Positions 8,225 through 20,558 of a DNA stretch of 64,000 bases are shown here, piece by piece. The position numbers and the translations under genes are program-made. The stretch lies in contig JAADJZ010000001.1 in NCBI GenBank assembly GCA_011032825.1, forward strand, positions 2,852,001 through 2,916,000, written 5' to 3'. The notes beneath the pieces are model-generated. The model did no database searches, had not been told where the DNA came from, and saw nothing but the letters and a program-made list of their open reading frames with translations. Every line of letters begins with the position of its first letter. Position 1 is the stretch's first letter. Source of the DNA: Massariosphaeria phaeospora. Its lineage: Eukaryota > Ascomycota > Dothideomycetes > Pleosporales.

Positions 8225-11200
8225 ATGTTCTCTAGAATTACTCGATCGACTCAAAATAAAGTTGCTACGCTTACTCTAGATAGTCTAGATACATTACAAA
8301 GCTCTTAAACGCTACTTAATTTAAGCTTCAACATTTAGTAAAATAATAAAGCTAATACTGTATCTTTTACAAAAGTTGCTACTACCGATTTAGAAGTGCC
8401 TACAAAGTTTTAACGTACAAATAAAAAGAGTATAGAAGTAGTAGCCAATTTAGGCTCTACTTAGCAGCTATCTTTTAACTACTCGTAGGTTAAATAGAAT
8501 AATCTATACTTGCAGAACTTTGTACGCTCTACAAAAGTTGCTAAAACACGTGCTTAGTAGTAAAAATACAGCGTACCGCTTGCCCGCTTAGATATTTCCT
8601 AAAACAAAATTAATTTAGAAAAAAAAAGCTTTCTTTGCAAAATGTGTTACGGCAAACAACTTACGTTGCTTTGCTTTATAAACATTACAAAAAGTAGTAA
8701 AAGTATACTAGATTACTTCTACTAGGTTTATTTTAAAACTTATTAAAATAAAAGTACATTTTTTTTAAACGACTTTGCTTACGCTAGCGAATAGGTAGAA
8801 AGTACTTATTAATAGGTATAAGTTAAGTTATAGGTTGCATAAACTTTAGGTTAAAATTAAGTTAGAGTTAACCTAGCGTAGGTAGAAGTTAAGTTAGAGT
8901 AGTTAAAGCTTTAGGTTAAAAGTTAAGTTAGAGTTACCTAAATAGTTAAGAAACTATAATAAATAAATGTAATAAATATACATAGAAAACTTAATGTTAA
9001 TATAAGTTGTAAATATTATGTAAAACTTAACTACAACTCTAAGCTTTAACTACTTTAACTTAACTTTAACTCAAGCTGCTTAGTAACTAGCGCGGGTTAA
9101 AGCTAGAGTTAGGTTAGAGTCTAACGTAAGCTAACTCAACTCTAACTTAACTTCTACCTATTTACTAGCCTAACCTTGCTAGCGGCGCTAGCGCTTTTAA
9201 TTTTTTAAATACATTTATTTTTAAGCAAAAGAAAGCGTATAGTTAGATTTTTAAAACTTTTAATTTTATTGCTCTCAAAAAGAACATTTTTAAATAGATT
9301 GTGCTTAACAATATTTCTTTTTATAAAGTTAATAGTCTACATTTCTAGCGTATTCTATCGCGCATTATTTCGTTTATAGATAAGCAAGCTGTACTAAATA
9401 AAACTACAGTAGTTTAATAGATAATAAAAAAGTTTAGGCTCTATTAAAACGAGATTAAAAAGCTTTTAAAAAAGTTTTATAGCAAGGTCTATTTATTTTT
9501 TAACGTATAAACGTTTCGCTGTAACAAAGCAATAAATAGTGTAGTTGCCTATTAAGTAGATTGCTATAGTAAAACGCGTATAGCGCTTTTAGCACTTACA
9601 AAGCTTCTAGATTTACACAGTAGCGCTAATTTCTGCGCGAACGTTCTTGCAGTTATTAAAACTTATAATATTAAAAATAGAATTAGCTACTTTGTACTAA
9701 ACAACGCGTTTTTTAACAATACTATAGTTAATAGCTTTGCAAAAAAGCTAAACTTTAACCTAGCGTAAAAAAAACTTCGCTGCGCTAGCTACATTATTAA
9801 CTTAATTACTAAGCAGATTCTATAAAAGCAGAATTATAAAATGTTTAAACAAAAGCTTTTAACTCGCACTAGTTTAAAAAATAAGTACAAAATTTAAAAA
9901 CAAAAAAGGCTTATTAAGATGCTTTATATAATTGGACAATAAATTAAAAATTTTGCAAGCAAAACTTAACGCTTTAAAAACGTACAAGAGCATTTCTAAA
10001 AAGCAAGAAATTTACAAGCAAAAAAAGCTGCGCTTATTTTTAAGCTTATTATGTGTAATAATACTTAGTACGTTGTTTTTTACTTTACTGTTGCGCAAAT
10101 GTTTTATTTTGTATACAACTAACTTTAGAGCGAAATTGCTTTACTTTACGTTGCTTTTTTTTTATTTTTAAAAACAAAACGTTTGTTGCATGCAAATTTT
10201 TATTGTAATTTACTTTTTATTTGTAATGCAACAACGCGTAGTAGTGTTGTTGTTGTAATAAAAAAGTTAGCGCTAGCTATTTTGTAGCGAGAGTTTAAAA
10301 GCACTTTTGCAGCAAAAACATAGCTAAAAGCTAGCAGCTATTGTAAGCAAAAGTAGCAGCAAGCTTGCTTAATTATTTTAGCGTATTTTTCGCGACTCTA
10401 TGAAAACTTCGCTTTGCGCTAGATTACTTTACTTTATTGCTACGCAATATTTTTTTTATTTTTAAAAAACGCCTAAGAGTATGACTTTGTTGCAGCAATT
10501 TTTAAAATTGCATTAAAATGCAATGTTGTAAGCGAAAACAAAAGTGTAGTAAAGTATTTTTAAATTTAGCTATACAATTAGCCTAATTAAAACGCTACTT
10601 AACTAACAACTACTTTAGATAAAACTTAACCTACGATATAGCTACGCGCGCCGCAAAGCTACAAAACGCTATTAAAACGTTTCTAAATAACGAAACTTTA
10701 AGGCACTAAGCTTTTGTAACTAAACAGCTTAAAAAACTGCTTAATAAAATGCTTAGCTAGTTTCTTGCTTGTATTGTACTACAAAATCGCATAGCTACGT
10801 ACAATTAAAATGTAATTAATAAGTTAATTAAAATTTTAGAACTTTTCAAAAACGCTACTAAGATGCTTAAAGCTAGGCTAGATAAGAACGTTGATATAAG
10901 TGTAGCGCACGTTGCTAGATACTTTAAAATCCTCTTGCGTAGGCTTAAAAACCTAAAGATTAAGTATTAAAAGTTTTTGCACGATTTTTATTGGTATATG
11001 TAGGTAGCAATTAAACAAGCGTAGCAAAAAGCAAAGAATTACTATGCTTTGCTTAATAAATCGCTAGTATACGCTGCCGCAGTTCTGTTAAACCTAAAGA
11101 GTAAAAAACTTCTATTAGAAAAGAAGTAGAGTACTTACTAAGCGAACATAGGCGTTGCCTAAGTGCGCGCTTTGTACAAACAAAAGTACGAAAGTATTTC

Positions 11201-11639
11201 TATTACTTTGCTAGAGAATACATTGTTGTTCTAGAATAAGCTAGATGCTTACTTTAATAAAGCTTAAGAAACTAATTGCTTTGTGCTAGCGCTCTTCTAG
11301 AAGCGAGCATTAATTAAAGCTAAATACCTACGCTTTTTACGTATAGCAGTTAATATACTCTCTATACCTACTATAAGCTCTAAGCTAAAGAAAATCTTTA
11401 GCTAAGCTAGCTTTTGTGTTATAGCGCATCAAAATCGAATGCTTAAAGCTACACTAGAAGCTTTACTTTGCTTACAAAACTAAAGCAAATTAGAGCTCGT
11501 AGATGTTTCTAACTACTACGAAGCGCTACGAAGCACTTACTTTGCTATTAACAAGTATTACTTTTTTGTACGTAATTTCTCTACATGCGATAAGTCAATT
11601 GCTAGCAAAGTACTATTTTAAGAAAATTAAAGCGACGAC
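8225..11639 (+). pseudogene. hAT-1 transposase, heavily mutated and interrupted
   Basis: The first clear frame starts at ATG 8225 (MFSRITRSTQNK) and stays readable with only TAA/TAG stops. After the palindromic insertion at 8784-9168, about 9340-9850 encodes the catalytic core: IALLALTKLLDLHSSANFCA, then FVLNNAFFNNTIVNSFAKKL and IINLITKQIL, which match fungal hAT proteins of the ...LGLREIxGxHSGENIA...DNAxNNDT... type. At 10627-10690 comes NLTYDIATRAAKLQNAIKTF (the WNSTYxM region), and at about 11345-11460 the dimerisation domain LSIPTISSKLKKIFS. About 500 bases at 9980-10560 fit no hAT protein and may be another insertion. The 3' part continues at 18600, past Gypsy-1. The family call is firm; exact ends are not. 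Confidence 0.8.
8784..9168 (+). repeat. Palindromic element, copy E (divergent), inside hAT-1
   Basis: Starts CTAGCGAATAGGTAGAA and ends TTCTACCTATTTACTAG, its near-complement, with TTAAGTTAGAG-like tracts inside both ends. It splits the hAT-1 transposase frame, so it inserted after hAT-1 arrived. Its middle differs from the other copies (385 bp rather than about 323). Confidence 0.65.
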
Positions 11640-11644
11640 AATAG

Positions 11645-11922
11645 TGTTATCAAGAGGTTTCTTTTACCGAAGGTAATCTCGATTGGACTCGAAGATTCCG
11701 CCTAAAGAATTGTTCTGTGTTCGAAAAGCTTAATAACAACGAGAAAACAATCTCAATTCTATCTAGAATAGAATAACAAAGTAACAATCTATTGCCTATT
11801 CTAGATAGAATTGAGATTGTTTTCTTGTTGTTATTAAGCTTTTCGAACACAGAACAATCTCTTAGGCAGAATCTTCGAGTTCGATTAAAATTACCTTCGG
11901 TAAGAGAAACTCTTTGATAACA
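11645..11922 (+). repeat. Palindromic 5' terminus of Gypsy-1
   Basis: Arms 11645-11771 and 11796-11922 (127 bases each) are inverted copies of the LTR 3' end (TGTTATCAAGAGG... and ...GATAACA), with a 24-base loop from the same LTR. The promoter part of a normal 5' LTR is missing. Both outer ends still present TG...CA, and a true target duplication flanks the element. Confidence 0.88.
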
Positions 11923-11955
11923 CTTTAACTACTTTAGGTTTGAAACTAAGACAAT

Positions 11956-14900
11956 ATAGCAACACCTACGAGCTTACGCACAACAAGCAGCAGCGTTACT
12001 ACACCTACAACGAATCTAGCAACTATAATAGCAAAGCAAGCCAATTAGATACAGCAGCAAGCGAAATAAATTTAAAAACTATTAGCAGCAGTTACAGAGC
12101 TTCGAGGTAGAATAGAAAAAAAGTTAGCAAAAGCACTCTCTCTAGAGAAATATAGCAAAAAAAAAAGAAACTTAAAACTTTTTTTTACTAACGTAGACTT
12201 TTACTGCTGTTATTATAGCAACAGTTTTTATACAAATTAAAACAAGATTCTAGTAGCTAAAATGCACATAAAAGACAACGTAGTAGAATAGTTTTAGCTA
12301 TACGCTGAAAATTACGTTACACACGTAGAAAACGTAAAAAAAATAAAGCAAGACACAAAGCGCATTTTTAAAAATTAAAAGTTATTTAAGCAGAAACTTT
12401 ATACGATCTACGGCGAAGTAGACAAAACGCAGCAAGCAATAAACTAACTTAAACTACTTAAGTAAAAAAGCTTAGCTAGCGAGTACACAATTAAATTTAA
12501 AAGAATTTAAGCTAAAGTAGACAATGTAGAAGAACGCAACTTATACGAGTTTTACTACGCAAAGTTAAAAAAATACGTAAAAAATAAAATTAGTTAAAAC
12601 AAAAAACTAAAGAAACTTAACGAGTTAATTAAAACTGTAGTACAAATTAACAACTAACTATAGCAACAATAGTAAAAACGTAAGTTTACTGTCAAACTAT
12701 ACATACGCCTAGTAAACACAATTAAAAAAACTTATTACTACAACCTAATAGATATTAACAGCGTTAAACGAGTTTAAAACAACAAACTACTACAAAAGTA
12801 GTTTAAAAAAAAGAACGCTACTTTAACAAAGCAAGACTCTAAAGACGAGCTGTCTAAAGAGAAACGCTAAAAGCGTTACAATAATAAAGTATGTTTTTAA
12901 TGCAGTAAAAACAAATACTTTTGCAGAAACTACTTAGAAACACTATAGAAAGTAGCAGGCGCGCAAGCTGCTACTATTGCTATAGTCTAACTACAACAAG
13001 TAGCTACACTATATCTAAAAATCTACAAAGAACTAAATAGCGAATAAGTTAAAGTTAAAAACTTGATAGCAGAAGAACTGTTAGACTAGAAAACAAAACC
13101 TGCTTATCTACAAGCAAAAGAAATTACAAATTGACTTTAGAATTACGAGTGCTAGATGTGCGGTAAAACTACCTACATTGCCTAGTACTACGACTAACAG
13201 TTTAAAAAACTACAAATTAAAGAACTACAAAAATAGAAAGCTGCAAAAACAGCAATAGCACAACAAGAACTAACAAAAAAGAAAATAAAGTTCGCTAATT
13301 AGAACAATTACGGAAACCTACTTTGGCACTAGTGCAACGAGAAAAACTGCACGTACTACGCAAACAATAGAATTCTCGCACAACAACAGCTAGAATTACT
13401 ATTACACGTTTTGCTTAAAGATAGCGAATATACAGTAATAGAATGTTACGTACACAACTACGACAATTGGTTTAAAAACTACAGCAAAAGCTGCGCCTAA
13501 GCGTAGTGCTACAACAAAAAGTGTTAAACATACTAGTCTAGCAAGCATATTACAGAATAGTAGCCTATAAGTCTAAAAAACAAGGACTACTTAAAATGCA
13601 ACAACAAATTATGTATAAAAAACTACGAGACGTGCCAAGCAGCACGCTAGCTTTTTTGCACTCAAAAATGCGCGATCTATTAGCTATAGAAATACGCAAC
13701 CGAATAGAATCTTAAAAACTAAGACTATAGCAAACACTTACAGCTATAAAAATGTTTTATTAACTAATGCAAATACTACGAACAATAGAACATTCTAGAA
13801 AAACAGGTTTTAAAAGCTTTTTTAGCAAAAAACTAGCAGGCTACTAGACCTACGGTTAGAATAGTATAAGTGCTTCTAGCACAACCGTACAAAGCGTACA
13901 AAAAACGCAACTAAAATAGAATTACATAAAAGTAAAAGCGAAAGTTGTAGGCTAAGAGCTTACTGCACTACTAAATAGCAAAGCTGCCTAGACATTAGTC
14001 TCTTTAGAATAGGTAAAAAGAAACAAGATACTTTATTAAGTTAAGAATTAACTAATACGAACAGTGTTAGCTAACGGACAACTACTAGAATATAGAAACA
14101 GTTTAATCAACTTAGAAACTTAGAAAGTTAAGTTAAAAGTTGCGAGCATTAAGCACTAATAGTGTATTAATATTATAAACTTTAAAAGTTCTAACATGTA
14201 TATTAGGTACAACTAGCTACAAAAACACAACTTTAACATTAATTAAGAAAACGAAACAATACGCAGCCGAAGGCTTAAAAAGAAAGTCGCTGTAGTATAA
14301 CAAAACAAATCGACAATTTAGAGCTTACCTAAGATTAGAAGAATTAGTCTAATTTTACACTACAAGATCGCGAGAATCTGTAGAAAAAACTCTTAGCAGA
14401 TAAGCGTTATATGAATACAACAAGTTGCGCTTTTAAAAACAAGCAAACTACAATCTAACCTCTTTAAAGAACAAAAAAAAAAGTTTAAAAACTTCTCTAC
14501 TAAATACTAAGCAAAGTTTAGAAGTTTTTTTAAAAAAAACAAAAAACACAACCTAGCAAACTACTAAAAATAAAATTACAAGATTATTCTTAAAAAAGGA
14601 ACAAAACTGCAACTAAGACTAATGTATCTCCTAACTTACGACTAGCAGAAGAAATTAAAAAAATACATTTAAAGAAATATCTAGCGAGAATACATACAAC
14701 TAAGCGAGAGCTTAATAGCGTCGCTAATATTGTTCGTACTTAAAAAAGAACAAGGAATTGAAATTGTGCGTAGATTTTCAACATCTCAACAACGTTACAC
14801 GAAAAAACTAATACTTACTACCGCTTATTTAGAAGCTTATAAATTAACTTTAGAAAGTAAAATCAATTACAAAACTCAACGTACGAAACAGATACTATCG

Positions 14901-17391
14901 CATTAAAATTGCAAAAGAGCACGAATAGATAATAGCTTTTAAAACTAGATATAGATTTTATAAGTACTAGGTTATGCTATTTAAACTAACTAATGCCTTG
15001 GCTACGTTTTAGGCTTTAATTAACAAAGCACTATACAAATACTTAAACATCTTTGTTACAGCGTACTTAGACAACGTATTAATATACTCTAAAGAAACGT
15101 TTAAGGAACATTAGAAATATGTTAAGAAAGTGCTACAAAAGATAAAGCAGTACTAGCTACTACTTTACCTAAAGAAATGTAAATTTCACGTTACAAAAAC
15201 TAGCTATCTAGGATTTATTATTTTAAGAGAAAAAGTGTCTATAGACTCGAAGAAAATTTAAACTGTACAAAAGTAGCTAACTTTTAAAATAGTAAAAAAC
15301 GTGCAGTTTTTCTTAAAATTTGCTAACTTCTATTAAAAGTTTATTAAGAATTACTCTAAAACTACGACTTTACTCTTAGAAGTTACTAAAAAAGATAAAA
15401 AGTTCAAATAAACAAAAACACAGAAACAAGCGTTTTAAAAACTTAGAAAGAAGTTTACTACAGCACTAATGCTACAAATGCACAACCTAAAAAAAAAAAC
15501 TTAAGTAAAAACTAATACCTTAGACTACGCATTAGAAGTAATACTTTTACAACAATGCAACGACAGAAAATAGAAACTAGTGTTCTACTATTCTAGAAAG
15601 TTCTTAGGAGCAGAACTCAACTACAACGTTTACAATAAAGAACTATTAGCAATAATAAACGCCTTTGAACAATAAAAAGCATAGCTAAAAAAAGCAAGGC
15701 ATTAAGTACAAGTGTACTTAGATTATTAGAACTTTACTAGCTTTACTACAACTAAGAAATTAAATAGACAACAAGTTAAATAGGCTGAATTTATAGCAGA
15801 TTACGATATCAAGATTTACTATTGCAAAGAAACTAACAACGAAGCCGCAAACGCGCTTAGTTAAAGATTAGATTTTATAGAAACTAACAAACTAGTTACG
15901 CACGACCTAGTATTACGACGGAATTTAAACAAAACTCTTGAATACAACTAACTACGATTAGCTAAGATAGCTAAAGTTACAAGCATTAAAGAAAGAATGC
16001 ACTAAAAATAAAGCAAAAACGACTAGCAAAGATAGATAGTTACAAACGATACTTAAGCTATATAGCTTATTTAGAAATTACATGCTTTACAAGCATATAA
16101 ACACCTAGAGATTAACAAAATAGTTTAACGAATTTCAAACGAGTACTTAATGCTCTATGTACAAAACATAGTTTAAAAAGCAATAGGCAACTGTTTAGAT
16201 TGCTTTAAAAACAAACTTAAAAAACACAAGCTCTACGAATTACTCTAACTACTAGAACTACTCGCACGCTTATAGATTAGCGTTACAATAGATTTTATAG
16301 TAAAGCTTCTAAAATTGTTAAAACTCAAATTAGCACGGCTATGCGATTCGATATTAGTAATCGTAAATTAATTAACTAAAGAATTACATTTCGTACTAAC
16401 AGAAAAATTAATTACGGCAGAAAAAATAGCTTACGAAGTTACAAAAGCACTCGTTGCTAATTACAAATTGCTAAAACAGTTTATTACTAATAGAAACAAG
16501 CTGTTTATATTAAAGTTTTAGAATACGTTTCTAGCCTAGTTAAGAGTTGCAAAGAAGCTATTAACAAGCTTTCACTCGCAAACAAACAGCTAGACAGAAC
16601 GAACAAACTAAATACTAAAACAATATCTACAAATGTACACTAACAAACTGTAAAACAACTAAGTTAAACTTCTGCTAACAGCACAATTGGCATACAATAG
16701 CACGAGGTTTACAACGACAAGACACTTGCTATACTACGCAAACTATAGATATAAGCTAGTAGCTTATTAAAATTTAAGAAATATTAAAAGCATTTTGCTA
16801 ACAGCGAACAACAAGGCTTTTAGAATGCAAAAATTACACAACAAATTAAGCTAACGAATTGCTTAAAGGAACTTTACGACAACTAAGTTAGCAAATAAGA
16901 AAAAGCTTAAAAAACCAACTTTTAAAGAGAGAAATAAAGTTTTTCTCTTACGAAAAAACCTAAAAACTAAACAACTATGCAACAAGTTAGACAACTTTCA
17001 AATAAAACCGTTCAAAATTCTAAAAGTTAAAAAACTAGTATTATTTAAACTACAGCTACTTACAAGCATGCGTATACATCTAGTTTTTTACAAATTACTT
17101 CTTAAACTAGCACTACTAAACGCCGAAGTAGCAACTAATATCGAGCTTAAAAACAAAGAGTACGAAGTCGAGAAAGTTAAAGACCTACAGAAGTTTAGAC
17201 GTTAGTAGAAATACTTAGTTAAATAGCAAAAATAGCTAGAGAGCTAGAACACATAGGAACTAATACAGAATCTTACGAACTACAAAGAACTAGTACGAAA
17301 GTATTACTAGCAAAATTTAAAAGCAGAAAATCCAAGTTCTTTAAAAAAGCAGAAAAGTTAAAAAAAAAAGAAACAAGTAGAGAAAAGTTAG
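11956..17391 (+). pseudogene. Gypsy-1 gag-pol
   Basis: The start codon is now ATA (ATGGCA in Gypsy-5). Gag spans about 12060-12950 and ends with a knuckle CF-CSKNKYFCRNY at 12892-12940 (C-x2-C-x4-[H>Y]-x4-[C>Y]). A Cys-rich stretch with C-x4-C pairs follows (13140-13700), then the protease site LLNSKAA (from DSGA) at 13971-13990. RT is at about 14580-15300 with AYLDNVLIYSK at 15061-15093 (catalytic YLDD altered). RNase H is at about 15490-15880, the integrase zinc finger and core at about 16090-16750, and the chromodomain at about 17155-17310 with QKYLVKWQKWLESWNTWE-like sequence. Relative to Gypsy-5 there is a 10-base loss before the protease and one extra base near 14745. TAA/TAG codons are throughout. 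Confidence 0.9.
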
Positions 17392-17932
17392 TTTGTAACT
17401 AGCCTAAGTTAGTTGAAAGCGTTTTGAGTAGCAGCGGTACAGAACTATCGATAGAAGCTGTACTCTTAAAATTAATAGCAGCGCTAAACTGCGCAGCTTC
17501 TAGTTTCTCTAGCTTTTCAATAGCAACCTACTTATTAGCAAAACGCTAATTTCTTTTTATCTTAGCAACAGAAAGCTTTACTTAAAGAGTAGCAGCACGA
17601 GACTTCGCTGCGAATACTAACTAAGCAGCTTAGATTCGTGCAAATAGCACTTGTTGCTTAGCTAGCAAAAGCTAATGTTGCAAGTTGCAACGCTTTTGTT
17701 GAAAAGCTGCTTATTTTCTTTTTGTTAGAGCAAGACTGTAGAGCGCGCTAGACTAAAGGCATTTAGCATACTTATTTGACAAAAGATTAACTAGGCACTT
17801 TAAGTTCTTTTTAAAACAACGGCCGCAAGAAGCAGGCATCTTTAGACTAGTTTTACAAATACAAGCAACTTAATTGTAACAACAACGAGTTAACTTAGAG
17901 CACGAATCTACAGAAAGCGAAGACTTAGGCAT
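17219..17932 (-). pseudogene. Gypsy-1 antisense gene, Zn2Cys6-like (decayed)
   Basis: The frame runs from ATG at 17932-17930 to TAA at 17221-17219, 714 bases, the same length as in Gypsy-5. The product starts MPKSSLSVDSCSKLTRCCYN. The cluster reads C-x2-C-x6-C-x8-Y-x2-C-x6-Y, with two Cys codons turned into Tyr (TGY to TAY). A Leu- and Gln-rich helical region (LLLAKQQVL) follows. Interrupting codons are TAA/TAG. A TATAAAAG box lies at 18008-18001, 76 bases before the ATG. The 3' end overlaps the pol chromodomain tail to tail. Confidence 0.8.
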
Positions 17933-18098
17933 AGTTAAACTCAAAAACTCGAAAAAATACAAAAAGAAGCTACAACACGACGAAAATCGAGGTTAACCTA
18001 CTTTTATACGAAACGGCACTTTTGATGCAAAGTACAAAAAGAACTAGCACAGCATAGCAAAACAGCTATTAGAACGATATTCTTAAAAAAGAGAATAA

Positions 18099-18599
18099 TG
18101 TTACAAACAAAGACAATACTAGGTATCGTAGGCTAAGCAACGACGCAAAAAAGTTGTTAGAGCTTGCAAGTTTGCAAGACAAAAGTATAGCAATGCGCAA
18201 GGCAGAATTAGATTAGCAGTTACGTAATAGTAATTAGTGCGATTAGAGCTTTAGCGAACTAAGCATACTAAGCGGCAAGCGCTTAGCTAGCTTAGAACGC
18301 TTAGCAACTAAGCACACTAAGCAGACTAAGTAAAACGCTTTTAGCAAAGAATTATAGAACTATATAGATTAGCAGAATTTTCTTTATAGTTTAAATTCTT
18401 TGTAGTTAACTTTTCTAAGTACATTTTATACATAGATTGGATCTACAGGCAACAGATTGTTACTTTGTTATTCTATTCTAAATAGAATTGAGATTGTTTT
18501 TTTGTTGTTATTAAGCTTTTCGAACACAGAACAATTCTTTAAGCGAAATCTTCGAGTTCAATCGAGATTACCTTCGATAAGAAAAACCTCTTGATAACA
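18099..18599 (+). repeat. Gypsy-1 3' LTR
   Basis: A 501-bp LTR, TGTTACAAACAAAGAC...CTTGATAACA. It holds a block of GCTTAG/CTAAGC inverted motifs at about 18236-18345 that varies in kind between copies. Confidence 0.93.
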
Positions 18600-19270
18600 A
18601 ATAGCTACACTCGTTTTTATAAGCAACAAGCAATTTTATTTAATTAAGCAATTAATATATAGTGTAGATAGCTAGCAACAATTAAGCCTTAGGTTAACAA
18701 TTGTACACTAACACTAGGTAGCGAAATCTCGCTTCGAAAGCTATTAATAAACTTTGTAGAATTAACTTTTTAGACTATGCAAATATCTAGCCTATACAAG
18801 TTACTATAAGCGAAATATTCAACTTAGCGCTTATAGAAATCTTCGAAAGTTGCCTATAAGCAAATAGAAAATTCTTTCTCTATCTATGCTAAACGCTGTA
18901 ATTGATTTTACTATTCTATCTAAGTAGAAAGCATAGAAGAAAACGCTAAAAGACTTCGAGAAAAAGCAGAAGAAAAAGAAAAAAACGAAGAGAATAAAGC
19001 TTTTTCGATATTTTCAGCGACGAATTCTATACGTCGAAGATGTTAGATAGTAGTACAGCGCTTTTAGCAAAAGCGTAGTCTTGGTTCTTGCAAAACTTCT
19101 AGGTGCTAAGAATCTCTATAGATGCTTTGCATGTCGCCGAAGAATACTACTATATGTAACGAATTCTAAAAACAATTAAATAGATATTTCTTTAGGTTTC
19201 AAACGTTTACTTACAAGCGCTAATGCTGCTTCTCTACAAAAGTAGTATTGTTAGAGAATAAATTAACAAA
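18600..19270 (+). other. Downstream part of hAT-1 and degenerate sequence
   Basis: This continues hAT-1 after the AATAG duplication. From about 18700 the origin is unclear. Stretches such as 18940-19000 encode Lys/Glu-rich peptide with few stops, suggesting a decayed coding region, but I recognise no family. Confidence 0.4.
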
Positions 19271-19585
19271 GCGAGTTACATACTACTGCCGTTGCGAATA
19301 CTACTTCTACTCTAGAAACACTTGATTTAACAACCAAGAACCTAACTCTTTTTATTTCGATACTCGTTTCAACTAGGTACGAAAAAGTGCCTACAATAAT
19401 ATACGAAAAGCAACGCTGCATAGAGAAAAGCAAGCTACATACTACTACTATCGTAGTTAATGCTTCTACTCTAGAAATGTTTAATCTAACGACTAGGCAT
19501 CTAACTTACTCTATGTCGCTCGTTTGAACTAGGTACAAGAAAGTGCCTTTAATAATATACGAAAAGCAACGCTTAATAAGTTCAA
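19271..19585 (+). repeat. Two tandem coding-like repeats of 156-159 bp
   Basis: Units at about 19271-19430 and 19431-19585 share TACATACTACT, TTCTACTCTAGAAA and AATATACGAAAAGCAACGC in the same order. The period is a multiple of three with one three-base indel. One frame gives repeated peptides with SRN, FN-V and KSAYNNIRKATL/ESAFNNIRKATL, so this was probably an internal protein repeat. No family recognised. Confidence 0.65.
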
Positions 19586-20059
19586 CCTAGCTAGAAAAAA
19601 ACGCTTATTTCTTGTTTTCAATAGTAGAGCACAAACAACTTTATAGCTTTCCTAAGTTCTTTCTTAATAGAATGAAAATAAGCTAGTTATAAAAAAAGAA
19701 AGCAGTTAGAGAAAAATTTGTATTTACGAATTATTTATTACTGCACATGCCTATAATTAGAAACGAGAATGCTATCTTTTAGATCAAGCTTAACTACAAT
19801 AGCGAATAGAAACTCTTGAATTTGCTTAGAGTAGAAAATTCGGTTCTATAAATCAACGAAATTTAATATTCTTTTTTAGCGTAGTTGCGTAACTTTATAG
19901 CTTTTCTCGTTAGCTTCTCGTAAAATGTACTCGAGCTTTTATTACATTACAGCGATAACTATTTTCAATACTTGCTTTTGCTTGCTTAACAAACGAAGCA
20001 ACTTCGTTTTCTTAGCTATCTACAATAAAGCATAACTCTTTAGTAACTTTTATAATCAT
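19586..20059. other. Degenerate AT-rich sequence, origin unclear
   Basis: No frame, repeat boundary or RNA that I can defend. TGR/YCA depletion shows it has been mutated like the rest of the block. Confidence 0.4.
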
Positions 20060-20385
20060 AAGCTCTATTATCTTAAATTGTTTTTTTTTAATCTAGACCT
20101 AAGGCTTTTCGCTTGCTTTTCTAGGTAGTTTGAAGTGCTCTTTTAGTGTTTTAAGCTGCGATCTAAGTAGCGCGCGCAGCTTTTTTGTTTGCTTTCTCTC
20201 TAGCACGTACAACCTTAGCTGCTTCTCTTGCTACACGCTTTTTCTTTGCTTTTTTCTTTCGAAAGAGCTTAGCAGTAGCTTGAAGCTTTTTCTTGTTAGC
20301 CTTTGCAAGCTGCTCCTCGTGCTTCTTTTGTTGTTTTACTTTTTTCTTAGCACGTGCTTCTCTAATCTTGCGTAGAAACTAGACT
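20060..20385 (-). pseudogene. Lys/Arg-rich tail of a pogo/Fot-type transposase (remnant)
   Basis: The minus strand encodes KKLQATAKLFRKKKAKKKRV and EAAKVVRAREKANKKAARAT, matching the basic C-terminal tail of fungal pogo/Fot transposases as seen in pogo-2 (28000-28280). It stops at the hAT-2 end at 20391, so hAT-2 may have inserted into it. The catalytic part is not visible. Confidence 0.5.
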
Positions 20386-20558
20386 TGTCAACAATTCGTC
20401 CGAATTAACAAATTAATTAAACGAATTGATTAATAAGCAATTCGTTTAATTAATCTAAGACTTTAATTACTAGCAATCTATTTAATCTAGAGGTTCTAGA
20501 TTAATTAGACGAATTGTTTACGAATTAATTGTTTTGCGTACAAAAGTCTTTTAAGATT

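Larger units (their letters stand above)
11645..18599 (+). mobile_element. Gypsy-1: chromodomain Ty3/Gypsy retrotransposon, mutated
   Basis: A 6,955-bp element in hAT-1 with AATAG duplicated at 11640-11644 and 18600-18604. The 3' LTR is complete (18099-18599, 501 bp). The 5' end is not an LTR but a 278-bp fold-back made from the inverted and direct LTR end. The order gag, zinc knuckle, Cys-rich region, protease, RT, RNase H, integrase, chromodomain fits chromoviruses. An antisense gene lies between pol and the 3' LTR. RIP-like mutation has filled all frames with TAA/TAG. Confidence 0.93.

Noticed and set aside
20130..20375. Hydrophobic Leu/Cys-rich open frame that could pass for a small secreted or membrane protein
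   Set aside because: It is the antisense of a Lys-rich pogo transposase tail; AAG/AAA runs read backwards give Leu/Phe/Ser. The same holds for 27946-28266.
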